Source: CALGDE01 sp964655355 (GTDB lineage Bacteria > Cyanobacteriota > Cyanobacteriia > CACIAM-69d). From it: 25,655 nt of DNA. Location: the NCBI GenBank assembly GCA_964655355.1, contig CAZZMD010000057.1, positions 1 through 25,655 on the forward strand. The letters are read 5' to 3'. Both the position numbers and the translations under genes were made by a program. A model generated the notes under the pieces. The model had not been told where the DNA came from, ran no database searches, and saw only the letters and a list, made by a program, of their open reading frames with translations. Shown piece after piece: positions 8,360 to 16,384 of this stretch (positions within the stretch are counted from its first letter, which is position 1; every line of letters starts with the position of its first letter).

Positions 8360-9191
8360 TGAGATTGGCAGAGAAGAAACATGCGGCAGATCTGCTCCGA
8401 TGACGCCATGGCGATGACATAGCTTTTCCTGGGGCAGAATGATCTGAATGGTCTGATCGTTACTTAATCTAACAAGAATAGAAGGTGTGTGGCCGAAATA
8501 ATCCGGTCTCTGAGGGATCTGCCCTGCGAGTTTTTACCCAAAATTGTGCCTTGGAATCGCCAATGTATTCTTTGCCATCGAAGCTGGGTACTCTGGAGCA
8601 AAGATAAGGCCCACAGGGGCTCTCGCCCCTTCGTGTCTGATCCCCGCCGCGGCTGATCCCGCCGGAGCTATTCCACTTTTGGAGTCATGTCATACTCAAA
8701 TCAGGCTCCCGGGTCGGCTCTTTAGATCATCAGCGGTAGATCTTTTTACGTGCATTTACCTACCCCGGTGCTGGATACTGTCATTAGAACGCTGCACCGC
8801 TCCGTCCGAATCTCACTCGAATACCTCCCGCTCGGCGTGAAGGTACTGTGTGCCCCTGGAAACCTCCGGAAGCATCTATCCCGGCACCGTAGCTTTCTAA
8901 TAAGAAGCTCGCGTTAGGCATTTCCTATTGGGCGCATACTACAGGGCCCATAACCGGCGTGACCGGTTTAGACCGAGGACCCATCGAAATCTTAAACATC
9001 AGCAAGGGACCCGACGTTGGGACTGTCGCTGACCCGGTCGGTCGTCGGCTGGAGGTCTAGCGCTCCGTTCCACCATCGCGGTTTTTCGGTCTGGATGCCG
9101 ATCTGGCTCCTATCTGAGCCCCTGTTGAATCCGTTTTTCCCCGACTCACGCCCCAGCAAACCCGTTGCTCTCTACTTTCTTTCCAGTCGTT
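8360..9191. other. gene-free region between divergent transcription units
   Basis: These 832 bases separate map (minus) from the gene at 9192 (plus). No reading frame here has protein-like composition or a credible ribosome binding site; the longest (8544-8840, plus) is Cys/Ser/Pro/Arg-rich and looks random. The part from about 8600 to 9060 has many short complementary segments (for example AGCTT/AAGCT around 8890-8910 and ACCGG/CCGGT around 8953-8968) and balanced composition. I compared it by eye with tmRNA, RNase P RNA, SRP RNA and tRNA signatures and found none. It probably holds two divergent promoters and a long leader or an unrecognised small RNA. Confidence 0.4.
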
Positions 9192-10121
9192 ATGAGTAAT
9201 CAAGTGGCAGTTCTTCAGGGTATTGTTCAAGACCTTGAGCAAGACGCTCAAATTATACGGATCAAGAAGCTTTTGCTCTTGAGCTGCACCGGGCATTGGG
9301 AAAGCGATAGCCAGAAAATTGGGTTGCTGGATACCACGCGCCTTATCCATCGTCTACGGGGGCTGTCGCCGGAAATGGATGTCTTGGAGCGACGGTTACG
9401 TCAGGCGGCGGCTTACTTGAATAAGCCGATGGTCTATGACGCGATCGCCACGACGTTGATTCATAAGTGTGCCCAACTATACCAACAGGCACCGCCGGCA
9501 CCCGCTGCGCCTGCGCCGCCTCGGATGCCGGCGTCCCACGACAATAATGAGTCGACCCAGTTGTCGTTCCATGCTCCCCCCAGCGCTGATCTGGCGGCGG
9601 CGGCTCCGCCGGTTTCCCAAGGGGCTCGGAATTTGCGCAGTTATAACTGGTTTGAGGTGCGCTCTGAGGTGATGCGGGTGACGAATCCGATGCGGGCCAA
9701 GGTGTTGGTCTTTTTCACCCTGGAACCTCAAAATAATTTCAATGCCTATACTTGGGCGTCGATTAAGTCTGAATTGCTGGATCGGTTGCTCTATCGTTTG
9801 TGTGAACGGTGCCCCGAGCAGCCCCTGTTGGAGGATCGCTTGAAAAAAACCGTGAGCCGCTTCCCGGAGGCGGATGAGTATGCTCAGACGGCTAAGGGGA
9901 TGGTTCGGGTGCTGAACCGTTTGATCTACACTGCGGGGCAGGTGAGCCATAATCCAACCCCTGAGCTGGAAGCGTTTGGCGCTACGGGACATACACCGGA
10001 TTTTCAAACCTTTGATACGGATGTTCCGTCGGTCTTTATTGATCCTGATGAGGGGGATTTACAGGGAGAGGAACATTCAATGTTTGTGATGGATGATGCG
10101 TTCAGCCAATCTTCCTTTTAG
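9192..10121 (+). CDS. conserved-looking protein of unknown function with Pro/Ala hinge
   Basis: From ATG at 9192 the product has 309 residues and no signal peptide or membrane helix. Residues 1-105 are predicted helical and well packed (QGIVQDLEQDAQIIRIKKLL, LIHRLRGLSPEMDVLERRL, ATTLIHKCAQLYQ). Residues 107-155 form a Pro/Ala-rich hinge (APPAPAAPAPPRMP). Residues 160-255 are a second helical block (YNWFEVRSEVMRVTNPMRAK, WASIKSELLDRLLYRLCERCPEQP). The C-terminus is acidic and ends FVMDDAFSQSSF. I do not recognise a named family; two helical domains on a flexible hinge suggest an adaptor rather than an enzyme. ATG at 9192 is preferred over the upstream frame start at 9165, though no Shine-Dalgarno sequence is obvious. 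It is followed after 38 bases by the pentapeptide-repeat gene, probably in one transcript. Confidence 0.75.
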   Translation: MSNQVAVLQGIVQDLEQDAQIIRIKKLLLLSCTGHWESDSQKIGLLDTTRLIHRLRGLSPEMDVLERRLRQAAAYLNKPMVYDAIATTLIHKCAQLYQQAPPAPAAPAPPRMPASHDNNESTQLSFHAPPSADLAAAAPPVSQGARNLRSYNWFEVRSEVMRVTNPMRAKVLVFFTLEPQNNFNAYTWASIKSELLDRLLYRLCERCPEQPLLEDRLKKTVSRFPEADEYAQTAKGMVRVLNRLIYTAGQVSHNPTPELEAFGATGHTPDFQTFDTDVPSVFIDPDEGDLQGEEHSMFVMDDAFSQSSF

Positions 10122-10159
10122 ATTGGGGGGGAGCGATCCGTGTTGGTTTGGGGATAGGC

Positions 10160-11155
10160 ATGAACGCAAAGGAGTTGTTGGAGCGCTACCAGGCGGGCGA
10201 TCGCGATTTTAGCGGTGCTAATTTTGGCGGGCTAAAGCTGATCCGAGCCGATCTGGTGGAAATTAATCTGACCGGGGCGGATCTCAGTAAGGGCAATCTG
10301 ATTTTGGCCTACCTCAACCGTGCGGTTTTTCGAGGGGCCAATCTGGAGCATATTAAGCTCAGTGGTGCTAATTTAGACCGGGCTAACCTGAGTTCTGCGA
10401 ATTTGCAGGATGCGGATCTCCATGGGGCGCGTTTGGAGGGGGCGGATTTACGAAATGCCAATTTGGCGCTGGCGACGTTGACCGATGCCAATTTGATTGA
10501 GGCGGATATTCGTAATGTGAATTTGAGCGGCAGTATTGGGCGGGGGGCCTGTCTGCGGGGGGCGAATTTTCGGGAGGAGAAGCGGGTTTATCAGGGGGCG
10601 AATCTGCGGGGGGCGGATTTTAGTTTTGCGGATTTTCAGGGGGCAGATCTGACGGGGGCGGATTTGACTCGGGCGAATTTGACGGGGGCCAATTTCACGG
10701 AGTGCTGTCTTTTTGGGGCGAAGTTGGTGGAGGCGGATTTGAGTGGGGCGCGCTTGAATAAGGCGATTTTGACGGAGGGGAATTTGACCCAGGCGGTGTT
10801 AGTTAAGGCCGATTTGACGGCGGCGAGGCTGGAGCGGGCGCGGTTGACCCGTGCCAATTTAAATGGGTCCTATGGGCAGATGATTTTGATGGCGGAGGCG
10901 AAGCTGACGGAGGCAACGGCGAGAAAGGCGGATTGGTCCTATGGACGGCTGACGCGGGCGGATTTAAGTCGGGCGGATTTGAGTGGTATTAATCTGGCCC
11001 AGGCTGATTTGATTGATTCCTTTTTGACGCGAACAATTCTTAAGGATGCCAATCTTACTAAGGTGTTGATGAATCGAGCGGAAATGAGTAGTGCGAATTT
11101 GACGGGTGCTAATTTATACTGCGCTACGATGCCGGATGGTTCGATTTATCGATAG
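10160..11155 (+). CDS. pentapeptide-repeat protein
   Basis: The 331-residue product begins with a short cap (MNAKELLERYQAGDRDF) and then consists almost wholly of A(D/N)LxX pentapeptides, such as GADLT, RANLS and GANFT, from about residue 19 to the end. Such arrays fold into a four-sided right-handed beta helix. The regular pattern is broken near residues 137-145 (REEKRVYQG) and 240-247 (GSYGQMIL), which probably form loops. There is no signal peptide, membrane segment or extra domain. Pentapeptide proteins are abundant in cyanobacteria and mostly of unknown role; some act in protein-protein contacts. The frame could start at TTG 10148, but ATG 10160 fits the usual N-terminus better. It shares a probable operon with the gene at 9192. 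Confidence 0.9.
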   Translation: MNAKELLERYQAGDRDFSGANFGGLKLIRADLVEINLTGADLSKGNLILAYLNRAVFRGANLEHIKLSGANLDRANLSSANLQDADLHGARLEGADLRNANLALATLTDANLIEADIRNVNLSGSIGRGACLRGANFREEKRVYQGANLRGADFSFADFQGADLTGADLTRANLTGANFTECCLFGAKLVEADLSGARLNKAILTEGNLTQAVLVKADLTAARLERARLTRANLNGSYGQMILMAEAKLTEATARKADWSYGRLTRADLSRADLSGINLAQADLIDSFLTRTILKDANLTKVLMNRAEMSSANLTGANLYCATMPDGSIYR

Positions 11156-11171
11156 CGATCAATAGTGATCG
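11156..11171 (+). terminator. short hairpin right after the pentapeptide-repeat stop codon
   Basis: CGATCA and TGATCG form a 6-base stem with loop ATAG directly after the TAG stop. There is no T-run, so intrinsic termination would be weak. The convergent hydratase gene ends at 11217, and the 61-base gap also holds a GGTTAGGGGTTAGGGG tandem. Confidence 0.3.
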
Positions 11172-11216
11172 AGAGCTGTCGATAGTTTGCGGTGGTTAGG
11201 GGTTAGGGGTGGTTCT

Positions 11217-12179
11217 TTATTGGAAGCGCCCGTAGGCGATCGCCCCTCGACCTGTCCCGAGCCCGAGGTACCGCAGGGAGATTTCCATTCCGGGTTGGGC
11301 GGGTTGGGGTGGCAGTAGGGTGCCCAGGGATAAGATATCGCCGCGCTTCAGGTCTTCCTGTCGCTCATCCCGTAACCCATCCCGCAGCCATCGCACCACT
11401 GCTGCGGGTTCCATTCCTAAGCCTTTGCCTAACGGTATAGTGCGGGTTGTTGTTGCTGAGTGGGTCCTCACGGTCATTTGGACGGGGATTTGGGATAGGG
11501 TTTGCCAGTCCTTGAGGGTCATGGGGACGGGGTATCCTACCCAGCCGGTTCGGGCTCCGGCGTTGGCGACGGCGATCGCTCGGACATCGATGGATGATTC
11601 GGCGGAATAGATTAAATCCGGCACTTCGATAAAGGGGATCACGGCGTCTAGGGCCGCTAGGATTTCGTCGTCGGTGCGGGCCTGGCGTAATGCCGCTGCG
11701 TCCCCCACCCGCACCAAAATATCCCCTTCGACTAGGGGGCGAGTGGCGATGGAGACGGGGATCGGGGTGCCTGAGGGGCGCAGCATGTTGGCAAATAGGA
11801 CGCCGCGAATGGGGGTGGTGGCATTGAAGCTGGGGTTGGCGGCGTTAAAGCGCGATCGCACTGCGGGGTTGACGAGGGCGGCTTTGTAGCCGATGGGGAG
11901 GCCATGATCCTGCTCCAAAGCCATTAGGAAGCGATCGCGGATTTGCTGAATATGCTCCGGTGACCATTTGCGATCGCCCCATGGCACCGGACGGCGCTGG
12001 CGATATCCCTCAATGAGTCCTTGGGCGACCTGTTCCCAGCTCGGTTCCAGTTGCTCTTTGGCGCGGTTGACCGCTGGGTTTTGCCCTGGGGGGACTGGGG
12101 TGATCCCCAGGGTTGGTGAGGCGCTTAGGGTGGCGATCGCTGCTCCCAAAACCAGCCCCCGAAAACCAGATCCCCCCAT
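11217..12179 (-). CDS. exported 2-keto-4-pentenoate hydratase/MhpD-like protein
   Basis: The 320-residue product starts with a signal-peptide-like segment (GFRGLVLGAAIATLSASPTLG, residues 5-25) and then has the fold signature of the fumarylacetoacetate hydrolase/MhpD superfamily: IGYKAALVN at 96-104, RPLVEGDILV at 147-156, the EILAALDAVIPFIEVPD block at 172-188 and a C-terminal GDILSLGTLLPP strand. MhpD enzymes hold a divalent metal with an E-x-E pair and a later Glu; here these read Glu151, Asp153 and Glu185, a conservative variant. Relatives hydrate 2-keto-4-pentenoates in aromatic breakdown or decarboxylate oxalocrotonates, all in the cytoplasm, so an exported form is unusual and its substrate is unknown. 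The start is well supported by AAAGGAG seven bases before ATG. It lies 34 bases downstream of the dehydrogenase gene and is probably cotranscribed with it. Confidence 0.8.
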   Translation of the reverse strand: MGGSGFRGLVLGAAIATLSASPTLGITPVPPGQNPAVNRAKEQLEPSWEQVAQGLIEGYRQRRPVPWGDRKWSPEHIQQIRDRFLMALEQDHGLPIGYKAALVNPAVRSRFNAANPSFNATTPIRGVLFANMLRPSGTPIPVSIATRPLVEGDILVRVGDAAALRQARTDDEILAALDAVIPFIEVPDLIYSAESSIDVRAIAVANAGARTGWVGYPVPMTLKDWQTLSQIPVQMTVRTHSATTTRTIPLGKGLGMEPAAVVRWLRDGLRDERQEDLKRGDILSLGTLLPPQPAQPGMEISLRYLGLGTGRGAIAYGRFQ

Positions 12180-12213
12180 TCAATTGCTCCTTTGCTTTTT
12201 TGAGACTGCTCCT

Positions 12214-13224
12214 TTAGGATTCCGCTAGAACATTGTTGGCGCAGGTGCCATCCCGTTCTAGGGCGGTTACGTTCGCGAGGGTGGTTTCTGCGATGTTCGT
12301 CAATGCTTCCCGGGTGAAGAAGGATTGGTGTCCTGTGATCAACACGTTGGGGAAGGTCAATAGTCGCGCGAAGACATCATCGGCGATCGCTTCTTCGGAC
12401 ATGTTCTCAAAAAATAGTGCTGACTCCTGTTCGTAGACATCCAGGGCTAAGCCGCCAATGTGGTGGGTTTTGAGCGCCTGGATGGCTGCCTGAGTATCAA
12501 TCAACCCGCCACGGCTGGTGTTGACGATGATCACCCCCCGTTTCATCCGGGCGATGTGGTCTGCGTCAATCAAATGGAAATTGTCGGGGGTGAGGGGGCA
12601 GTGGAGCGTGATAATGTCGGCGGCGGCGATCGCCTCATCTAGGGGCTCATATTCGATGCCGAGCTCCCGCATATGGCTATTGGGGTAGGGATCGTAGGCC
12701 ACCACATGGCATCCGAAGGCGAGCAGGCGTTCTGCTACCAAAAATCCAATTTTTCCGGTTCCAATCACTGCGACGGTCTTGCCATAGAGGTCAAACCCCA
12801 GCAGGCCATCTAGGGCAAAATTTCCCTCGCGCACTCGGTTATAGGCGCGGTAAATTTTGCGGTTCAAGGCCAGCAGTAGCCCAAAGGTATGTTCTGCGAC
12901 GGCGTAGGGAGAATAGGCCGGCACCCGCACGACTGGAATGTTATGGGCGGCGGCGGTGTCCAGATTCACGTTGTTATAGCCTGCGCAACGCATGGCGATC
13001 GCCCGTCCGCCCATTTGTGCAAACTGGGTAATCACTTCCTTGTCCAACTGGTCATTCACAAAGGCGCAGACTACGTCGCGCCCCTGGGCCAGGGTGACTG
13101 TGTTTTGATTGAGCGGGACTTCCAGAAACGTCAGTTGATGTTGGTTGTCTGGAGCCAGCGCCTGGTTTGCCTGGGTCAAAAACTCACGGTCGTAGGCCTT
13201 CGCACTGAACACTGCAATTTTCAT
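12214..13224 (-). CDS. ldhA: D-lactate dehydrogenase (2-hydroxyacid dehydrogenase family)
   Basis: The 336-residue cytoplasmic enzyme should reduce pyruvate to D-lactate with NADH. It has the two-domain layout of the family: an N-terminal catalytic part (MKIAVFSAKAYDREFL, MRCAGYNNVNLD), the nucleotide-binding motif VIGTGKIG with glycines at 155, 157 and 160, and the catalytic triad Arg238 (NTSRGG), Glu265 (DVYEQE) and His299 (TGHQSF). These sequence blocks match bacterial LdhA closely, including the DVYEQESALFFE segment. ATG at 13222-13224 follows AGGGGG at a good distance; the TTG two codons upstream lies too close to it. In cyanobacteria this enzyme makes D-lactate as a fermentation product in the dark. 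It is the first gene of a pair with the exported hydratase. Confidence 0.9.
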   Translation of the reverse strand: MKIAVFSAKAYDREFLTQANQALAPDNQHQLTFLEVPLNQNTVTLAQGRDVVCAFVNDQLDKEVITQFAQMGGRAIAMRCAGYNNVNLDTAAAHNIPVVRVPAYSPYAVAEHTFGLLLALNRKIYRAYNRVREGNFALDGLLGFDLYGKTVAVIGTGKIGFLVAERLLAFGCHVVAYDPYPNSHMRELGIEYEPLDEAIAAADIITLHCPLTPDNFHLIDADHIARMKRGVIIVNTSRGGLIDTQAAIQALKTHHIGGLALDVYEQESALFFENMSEEAIADDVFARLLTFPNVLITGHQSFFTREALTNIAETTLANVTALERDGTCANNVLAES

Positions 13225-13856
13225 ACTCAACCCCCTGCTTATGGCGGAGCTTGGCTAGAAACCTGTGACACGAATCGGCGGAGCATGTGGAAGGGGATGC
13301 TGCGCCCGGCGCAATCCTACGGCGGTCCAAAGATCAAGGCTCTGCATCCTTCCTTAACCCCTTCATCTATGACCCTAGCGCTGGATTTTGATCCCCGTCT
13401 CCGACGTGGGGATATGTTGCGATTTTGATAGGATACGCAACCCCTTGTTTGCCACTGAAGTTATGCTTTCATCTGCAAATCGGGAGATTGATGTTGACAG
13501 TCTTTCAATCTCCTAAGGATAATCAGAGTTTGTTTGGTGACCTTAGTCTCAGGCTTAGTCTTTGGGCTAGTGGTTTTCAAGATACTGTGGCTCCCTTGCC
13601 TGGCGGAGCGGTGCAGCTTTTGATATCGGACGCGATCGTGCCCCAAAGGCGGCGGTTGCGATCGGCTGATCTTGACTGAAACCTAGGCAGTTTTTGCCTT
13701 GCGCATTGGTATTGCACCTATCTGACAGTGAAAGAAAGCCGTTTTGCACGGACCGGTTCATCCCAATGCCGCTTTGGTGCTGGGACGCTATCAGTGCGTG
13801 GGGGCATTCCCTGCCCAAATTTCTGTCAATATCATATCGAGCGAAGAATCAAACCG
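13225..13856. other. intergenic region between divergent ldhA and purA
   Basis: About 630 bases that must hold the promoters of both ldhA and purA. It includes ATCCCC/GGGGAT arms at 13391-13396 and 13408-13413 and a possible small gene at 13491. The frame of purA stays open upstream to GTG at 13728, but the extra residues do not resemble the family. No tRNA or riboswitch core was recognised. Confidence 0.45.
13491..13679 (+). CDS. possible 62-residue protein upstream of purA
   Basis: ATG at 13491 is preceded closely by GGGAG, and the frame gives a mixed-composition peptide (MLTVFQSPKDNQSLFGDLSL at the N-terminus, later VQLLISDAIVPQRRR). The codon pattern lacks the strong third-position G/C bias of nearby genes, and I do not recognise the product. 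It could equally be chance in a promoter region. Confidence 0.2.
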   Translation: MLTVFQSPKDNQSLFGDLSLRLSLWASGFQDTVAPLPGGAVQLLISDAIVPQRRRLRSADLD

Positions 13857-15197
13857 TTGGCTAACGTTGTAGTAATTGGTGCCCAGTGGGGCGATGAAGG
13901 AAAAGGTAAAATCACCGACTTGCTGAGCCGTTCGGCCGATTTGGTCGTCCGCTATCAAGGGGGGGTGAATGCTGGTCACACGGTCGTGGTGAATGACCAA
14001 ACCTTCAAGTTGCATTTAATTCCGTCTGGCATTCTCTATGAGAATACGGATTGTATTATTGGCTCTGGAACAGTGATTGATCCTGAGGTGCTCCTGGGGG
14101 AGCTGGATCAGTTGGATGCCCTGGGGGTGTCGGCCAAGAATTTATATATTTCTGATGCGGCCCATGTGACGCTGCCCTATCACCGATTGTTGGATCAGGC
14201 GGCGGAGGAGTGGCGGGGCTCTAAAAAAATTGGCACCACGGGGCGGGGCATTGGTCCGACCTATGCGGATAAGTCTGAGCGGAATGGGATCCGAATGTTG
14301 GATCTGATTGATCCTGAGGTGTTGCCGGAGCGCTTGCGCTGGAGCATTGAGGCGAAGAATGTCATCCTCGATAAGTTGTATGGGGTGGAACCGCTGGATC
14401 CGGATGCGGTGATTGAGCAGTATTTGGCGTTTGGCGATCGCCTGCGGCCCCATGTGATTGATGCGTCGTTGGCGATCGCGGAGGCGGTGCGGGCGAAGCG
14501 GAATGTTTTGTTTGAGGGGGCTCAGGGGACGTTGCTGGACCTGGATCATGGCACGTATCCCTATGTGACGTCTTCGAATCCCGTTGCTGGGGGTGCCTGT
14601 ATCGGTGCTGGTGTGGGACCGACCATTATTGACCGGGTGATTGGGGTGGCGAAGGCCTATACCACTCGGGTGGGGGAGGGTCCGTTCCCCACGGAGGGTA
14701 AGGATGCCATTGGCGGACATCTGCGCGATCGCGGGGCGGAGTTTGGTACGACGACCGGTCGGGAGCGTCGCTGTGGCTGGTTCGATGGGGTGATTGGTCG
14801 CTATGCGGTGCGGATTAATGGTCTGGATTGTGTCGCGATTACAAAGCTGGATGTCTTGGACGAGCTGGACGAAGTGAAGGTCTGTGTTGCGTACGAGATT
14901 GATGGCAAACAAACCCAGGATTTCCCGCGGGGGGATAGCAAGCTGGCCAAGTGTAAGCCGGTGTATAAGACCTTCCCCGGTTGGAAAACCCCGACGACGG
15001 AGTGCCGCACCCTCAAGGATTTACCCAAAGAGGCCCTGAGCTATCTCCGGTTTTTGGCGGAGTTGATGGAGGTGCCGATCGCGATCGTGTCCTTGGGGGC
15101 GAGCCGGGATCAGACGATCGTGGTGGAGGATCCCATCCATGGTCCGAAGCGGGCGTTGCTCTATGAGAATGGTGGCCCCGAGTCGATTCCGTCCTAA
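13857..15197 (+). CDS. purA: adenylosuccinate synthetase
   Basis: The enzyme joins IMP and aspartate with GTP to form adenylosuccinate, the first step from IMP to AMP. With TTG at 13857 it has 446 residues, usual for the family, and starts (M)ANVVVIGAQWGDEGKGK. Asp13 of GDEGKG and His41 of NAGHTV, the catalytic pair of the E. coli enzyme, fall at exactly the same numbers. Further signatures are GTTGRGIGPTYADK, FEGAQGTLLDLDHGTYPYVTSSN and TTTGRERRCGWFD. The frame stays open upstream to GTG at 13728, but those 43 residues do not look like PurA, so TTG is preferred; only a weak GAAG precedes it. rplY follows on the same strand after 310 bases. Confidence 0.95.
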   Translation: MANVVVIGAQWGDEGKGKITDLLSRSADLVVRYQGGVNAGHTVVVNDQTFKLHLIPSGILYENTDCIIGSGTVIDPEVLLGELDQLDALGVSAKNLYISDAAHVTLPYHRLLDQAAEEWRGSKKIGTTGRGIGPTYADKSERNGIRMLDLIDPEVLPERLRWSIEAKNVILDKLYGVEPLDPDAVIEQYLAFGDRLRPHVIDASLAIAEAVRAKRNVLFEGAQGTLLDLDHGTYPYVTSSNPVAGGACIGAGVGPTIIDRVIGVAKAYTTRVGEGPFPTEGKDAIGGHLRDRGAEFGTTTGRERRCGWFDGVIGRYAVRINGLDCVAITKLDVLDELDEVKVCVAYEIDGKQTQDFPRGDSKLAKCKPVYKTFPGWKTPTTECRTLKDLPKEALSYLRFLAELMEVPIAIVSLGASRDQTIVVEDPIHGPKRALLYENGGPESIPS

Positions 15198-15507
15198 TCC
15201 TTTATGGTGAGGGCGATCGCGTCCCGGTGGACCTTGGTTTCGCCTAGGAACATTTGGCTGGGTGCACCGGTTTGTTCGTCCTCGGGTTACAATGGCTCTC
15301 CTGCCGACGTCCCATTTTTAGTTTCATGGAACAACTGGTCATTGAACTAGCTGGGCTAGCGTCGGCCTGATTGAGGTCTTTACGGAGAATCTGCCCTCGG
15401 TGAATTTGTCTTCGGTGAATTTGCTCTTGGCGATCGCTCCGGTCCCGGTTTACCGACCCGACCCAACCGCACAATAATCAGTCCACAGAATCAGCCCCGA
15501 GAGAACA
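15198..15507 (+). promoter_or_regulatory. purA-rplY intergenic region with candidate promoter and short tandem
   Basis: TACAAT at 15288-15293 fits a -10 element, though no well-spaced -35 is visible, and would give rplY a leader of about 200 bases. Two copies of TCGGTGAATTTG stand about 15 bases apart near 15399-15425. No reading frame or terminator hairpin with T-run was found after purA. Confidence 0.3.
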
Positions 15508-15804
15508 ATGGAATTTTCGATTGAATGTAAGTCCCGCGCCGAAGATCGTAAGCCTAAGGCGCTTCGCCGTGAAGGTCTGGTCCCCGCGAATCTGTATGGC
15601 CACGATGGCACTGAGTCCATGCTGTTGACGGTGGATGCCCACGAACTCAGTTTTATTATTCGGGATGTCAAGGTGGGCGAGACTCCCATTGAGGTGTCTG
15701 TTCCTGATGCGTCCTGGAAGGGGACTGCGGTTCTACAGGAGGTGCAGGCGCATCCCTGGAAGAAGGGCAGTATTTACCACGTGAGCTTCTTCGCGAAGAA
15801 GTAG
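15508..15804 (+). CDS. rplY: 50S ribosomal protein L25 (short form)
   Basis: The 98-residue protein matches the L25/Ctc 5S-rRNA-binding domain: it begins with a beta strand (MEFSIECKSR), then the signature RKPKALRREGLVPANLYGHDG, and continues with LTVDAHELSFIIRD and a final VSFFAKK. It lacks the C-terminal CTC domain found in longer homologues, so it corresponds to the E. coli-type short protein. It should bind 5S rRNA in the central protuberance of the large subunit. GAGAGAAC precedes the ATG as a modest ribosome binding site. A strong terminator hairpin follows 46 bases after the stop. Confidence 0.88.
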   Translation: MEFSIECKSRAEDRKPKALRREGLVPANLYGHDGTESMLLTVDAHELSFIIRDVKVGETPIEVSVPDASWKGTAVLQEVQAHPWKKGSIYHVSFFAKK

Positions 15805-15850
15805 GCAGACATCCATCGGGCGATCGCTGGATTGCGCTGCCCATCTAAAT

Positions 15851-15894
15851 AAAATCCCCTGGGGCTGATTCGTTCGGAGTGTCCAGGGGATTTT
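15851..15894 (+). terminator. strong bidirectional intrinsic terminator
   Basis: AAAATCCCCTGG at 15851-15862 and CCAGGGGATTTT at 15883-15894 form a perfect 12-base stem around a 20-base loop. On the plus strand GTGTTTTTG follows; on the minus strand the stem's own arm ends in TTTT. It sits between the convergent rplY and DUF1824-like genes and can end transcription of both. Confidence 0.85.
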
Positions 15895-15909
15895 GTGTTT
15901 TTGTTTATT

Positions 15910-15946
15910 GCCAATTATTTATTGCCAATTACTTGAACGCCAATTA
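15910..15946. repeat. three copies of GCCAATTA at the end of the DUF1824-like gene
   Basis: GCCAATTA occurs at 15910-15917, 15924-15931 and 15939-15946. The last copy contains the stop codon of the minus-strand gene. Spacing is 14-15 bases. This resembles the triple repeat at the ycf46 stop codon. Confidence 0.5.
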
Positions 15947-16384
15947 CTCGAATAAATCCAGGGCGAAGTGGCCATAGAGGGGCAGGAGGTCAGGGTGGTC
16001 GGGAGATTGATAGGACAGCAGGACGCCCCGGTAGTTGTTGTCGTAGGGGCTGGCATAGAATAAGCCGCTTTGAATGTTGCATTTGACGTAGACGCCGCTG
16101 CCCTCTAGGGTGCCTCGGAAATCGGGGTTGTCGGGCAATATATAGCCCAGGGCATTTGCGTATTGGTTCAGGCTCTTGATGGCGATGTCCAAGCTGTCGG
16201 CACAGATGCCGAAGATGCAGTAGTCGGTTTCTTGGGATAGCACCTGGAGCGATCGCCGGATTAGGTCGCGTTGTTCCGGCGACAGTGGGGGAATGATATC
16301 CGAACCGTTGAACCCCGCTAAGACTTTTTGAGCCTCTCCAAAGGAAAGCGCAGATGAGGCGGGAGAGGGGCTGGAAGGACTCAT
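15944..16384 (-). CDS. DUF1824-like cyanobacterial protein
   Basis: The 146-residue product has a Ser/Pro-rich N-terminus of about 12 residues, then a compact alpha/beta region: LSFGEAQKVLAGF, RDLIRRSLQVLSQETDYCIFGICADSLDIAIKSLNQYANALGY, a beta-rich block with GVYVKCNIQSGLFY and YRGVLLSYQS, and the C-terminal YGHFALDLFE. This order and the terminal ALDLF motif match, as far as I can judge, the DUF1824 family, which is confined largely to cyanobacteria and has no assigned function. There are no signals for export. The ATG has no clear ribosome binding site. It is convergent with rplY and divergent from the FemAB-like gene. Confidence 0.75.
   Translation of the reverse strand: MSPSSPSPASSALSFGEAQKVLAGFNGSDIIPPLSPEQRDLIRRSLQVLSQETDYCIFGICADSLDIAIKSLNQYANALGYILPDNPDFRGTLEGSGVYVKCNIQSGLFYASPYDNNYRGVLLSYQSPDHPDLLPLYGHFALDLFE

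Noticed and set aside
8600..9060. Possible tmRNA, SRP RNA, RNase P RNA or tRNA
   Set aside because: CTCCGGAAGCA near 8866 faintly recalls the SRP RNA loop, but the flanking stem bases do not pair; no tag sequence, RNase P core or tRNA T-arm was found.
12889..13428. 179-residue plus-strand frame across the start of ldhA
   Set aside because: Most of it is antisense to the well-supported ldhA gene, and no start signal is seen.
14142..14912. 256-residue minus-strand frame inside purA
   Set aside because: It mirrors the highly conserved purA coding frame and has an Arg/Ile/Pro/His-heavy composition with no family features.
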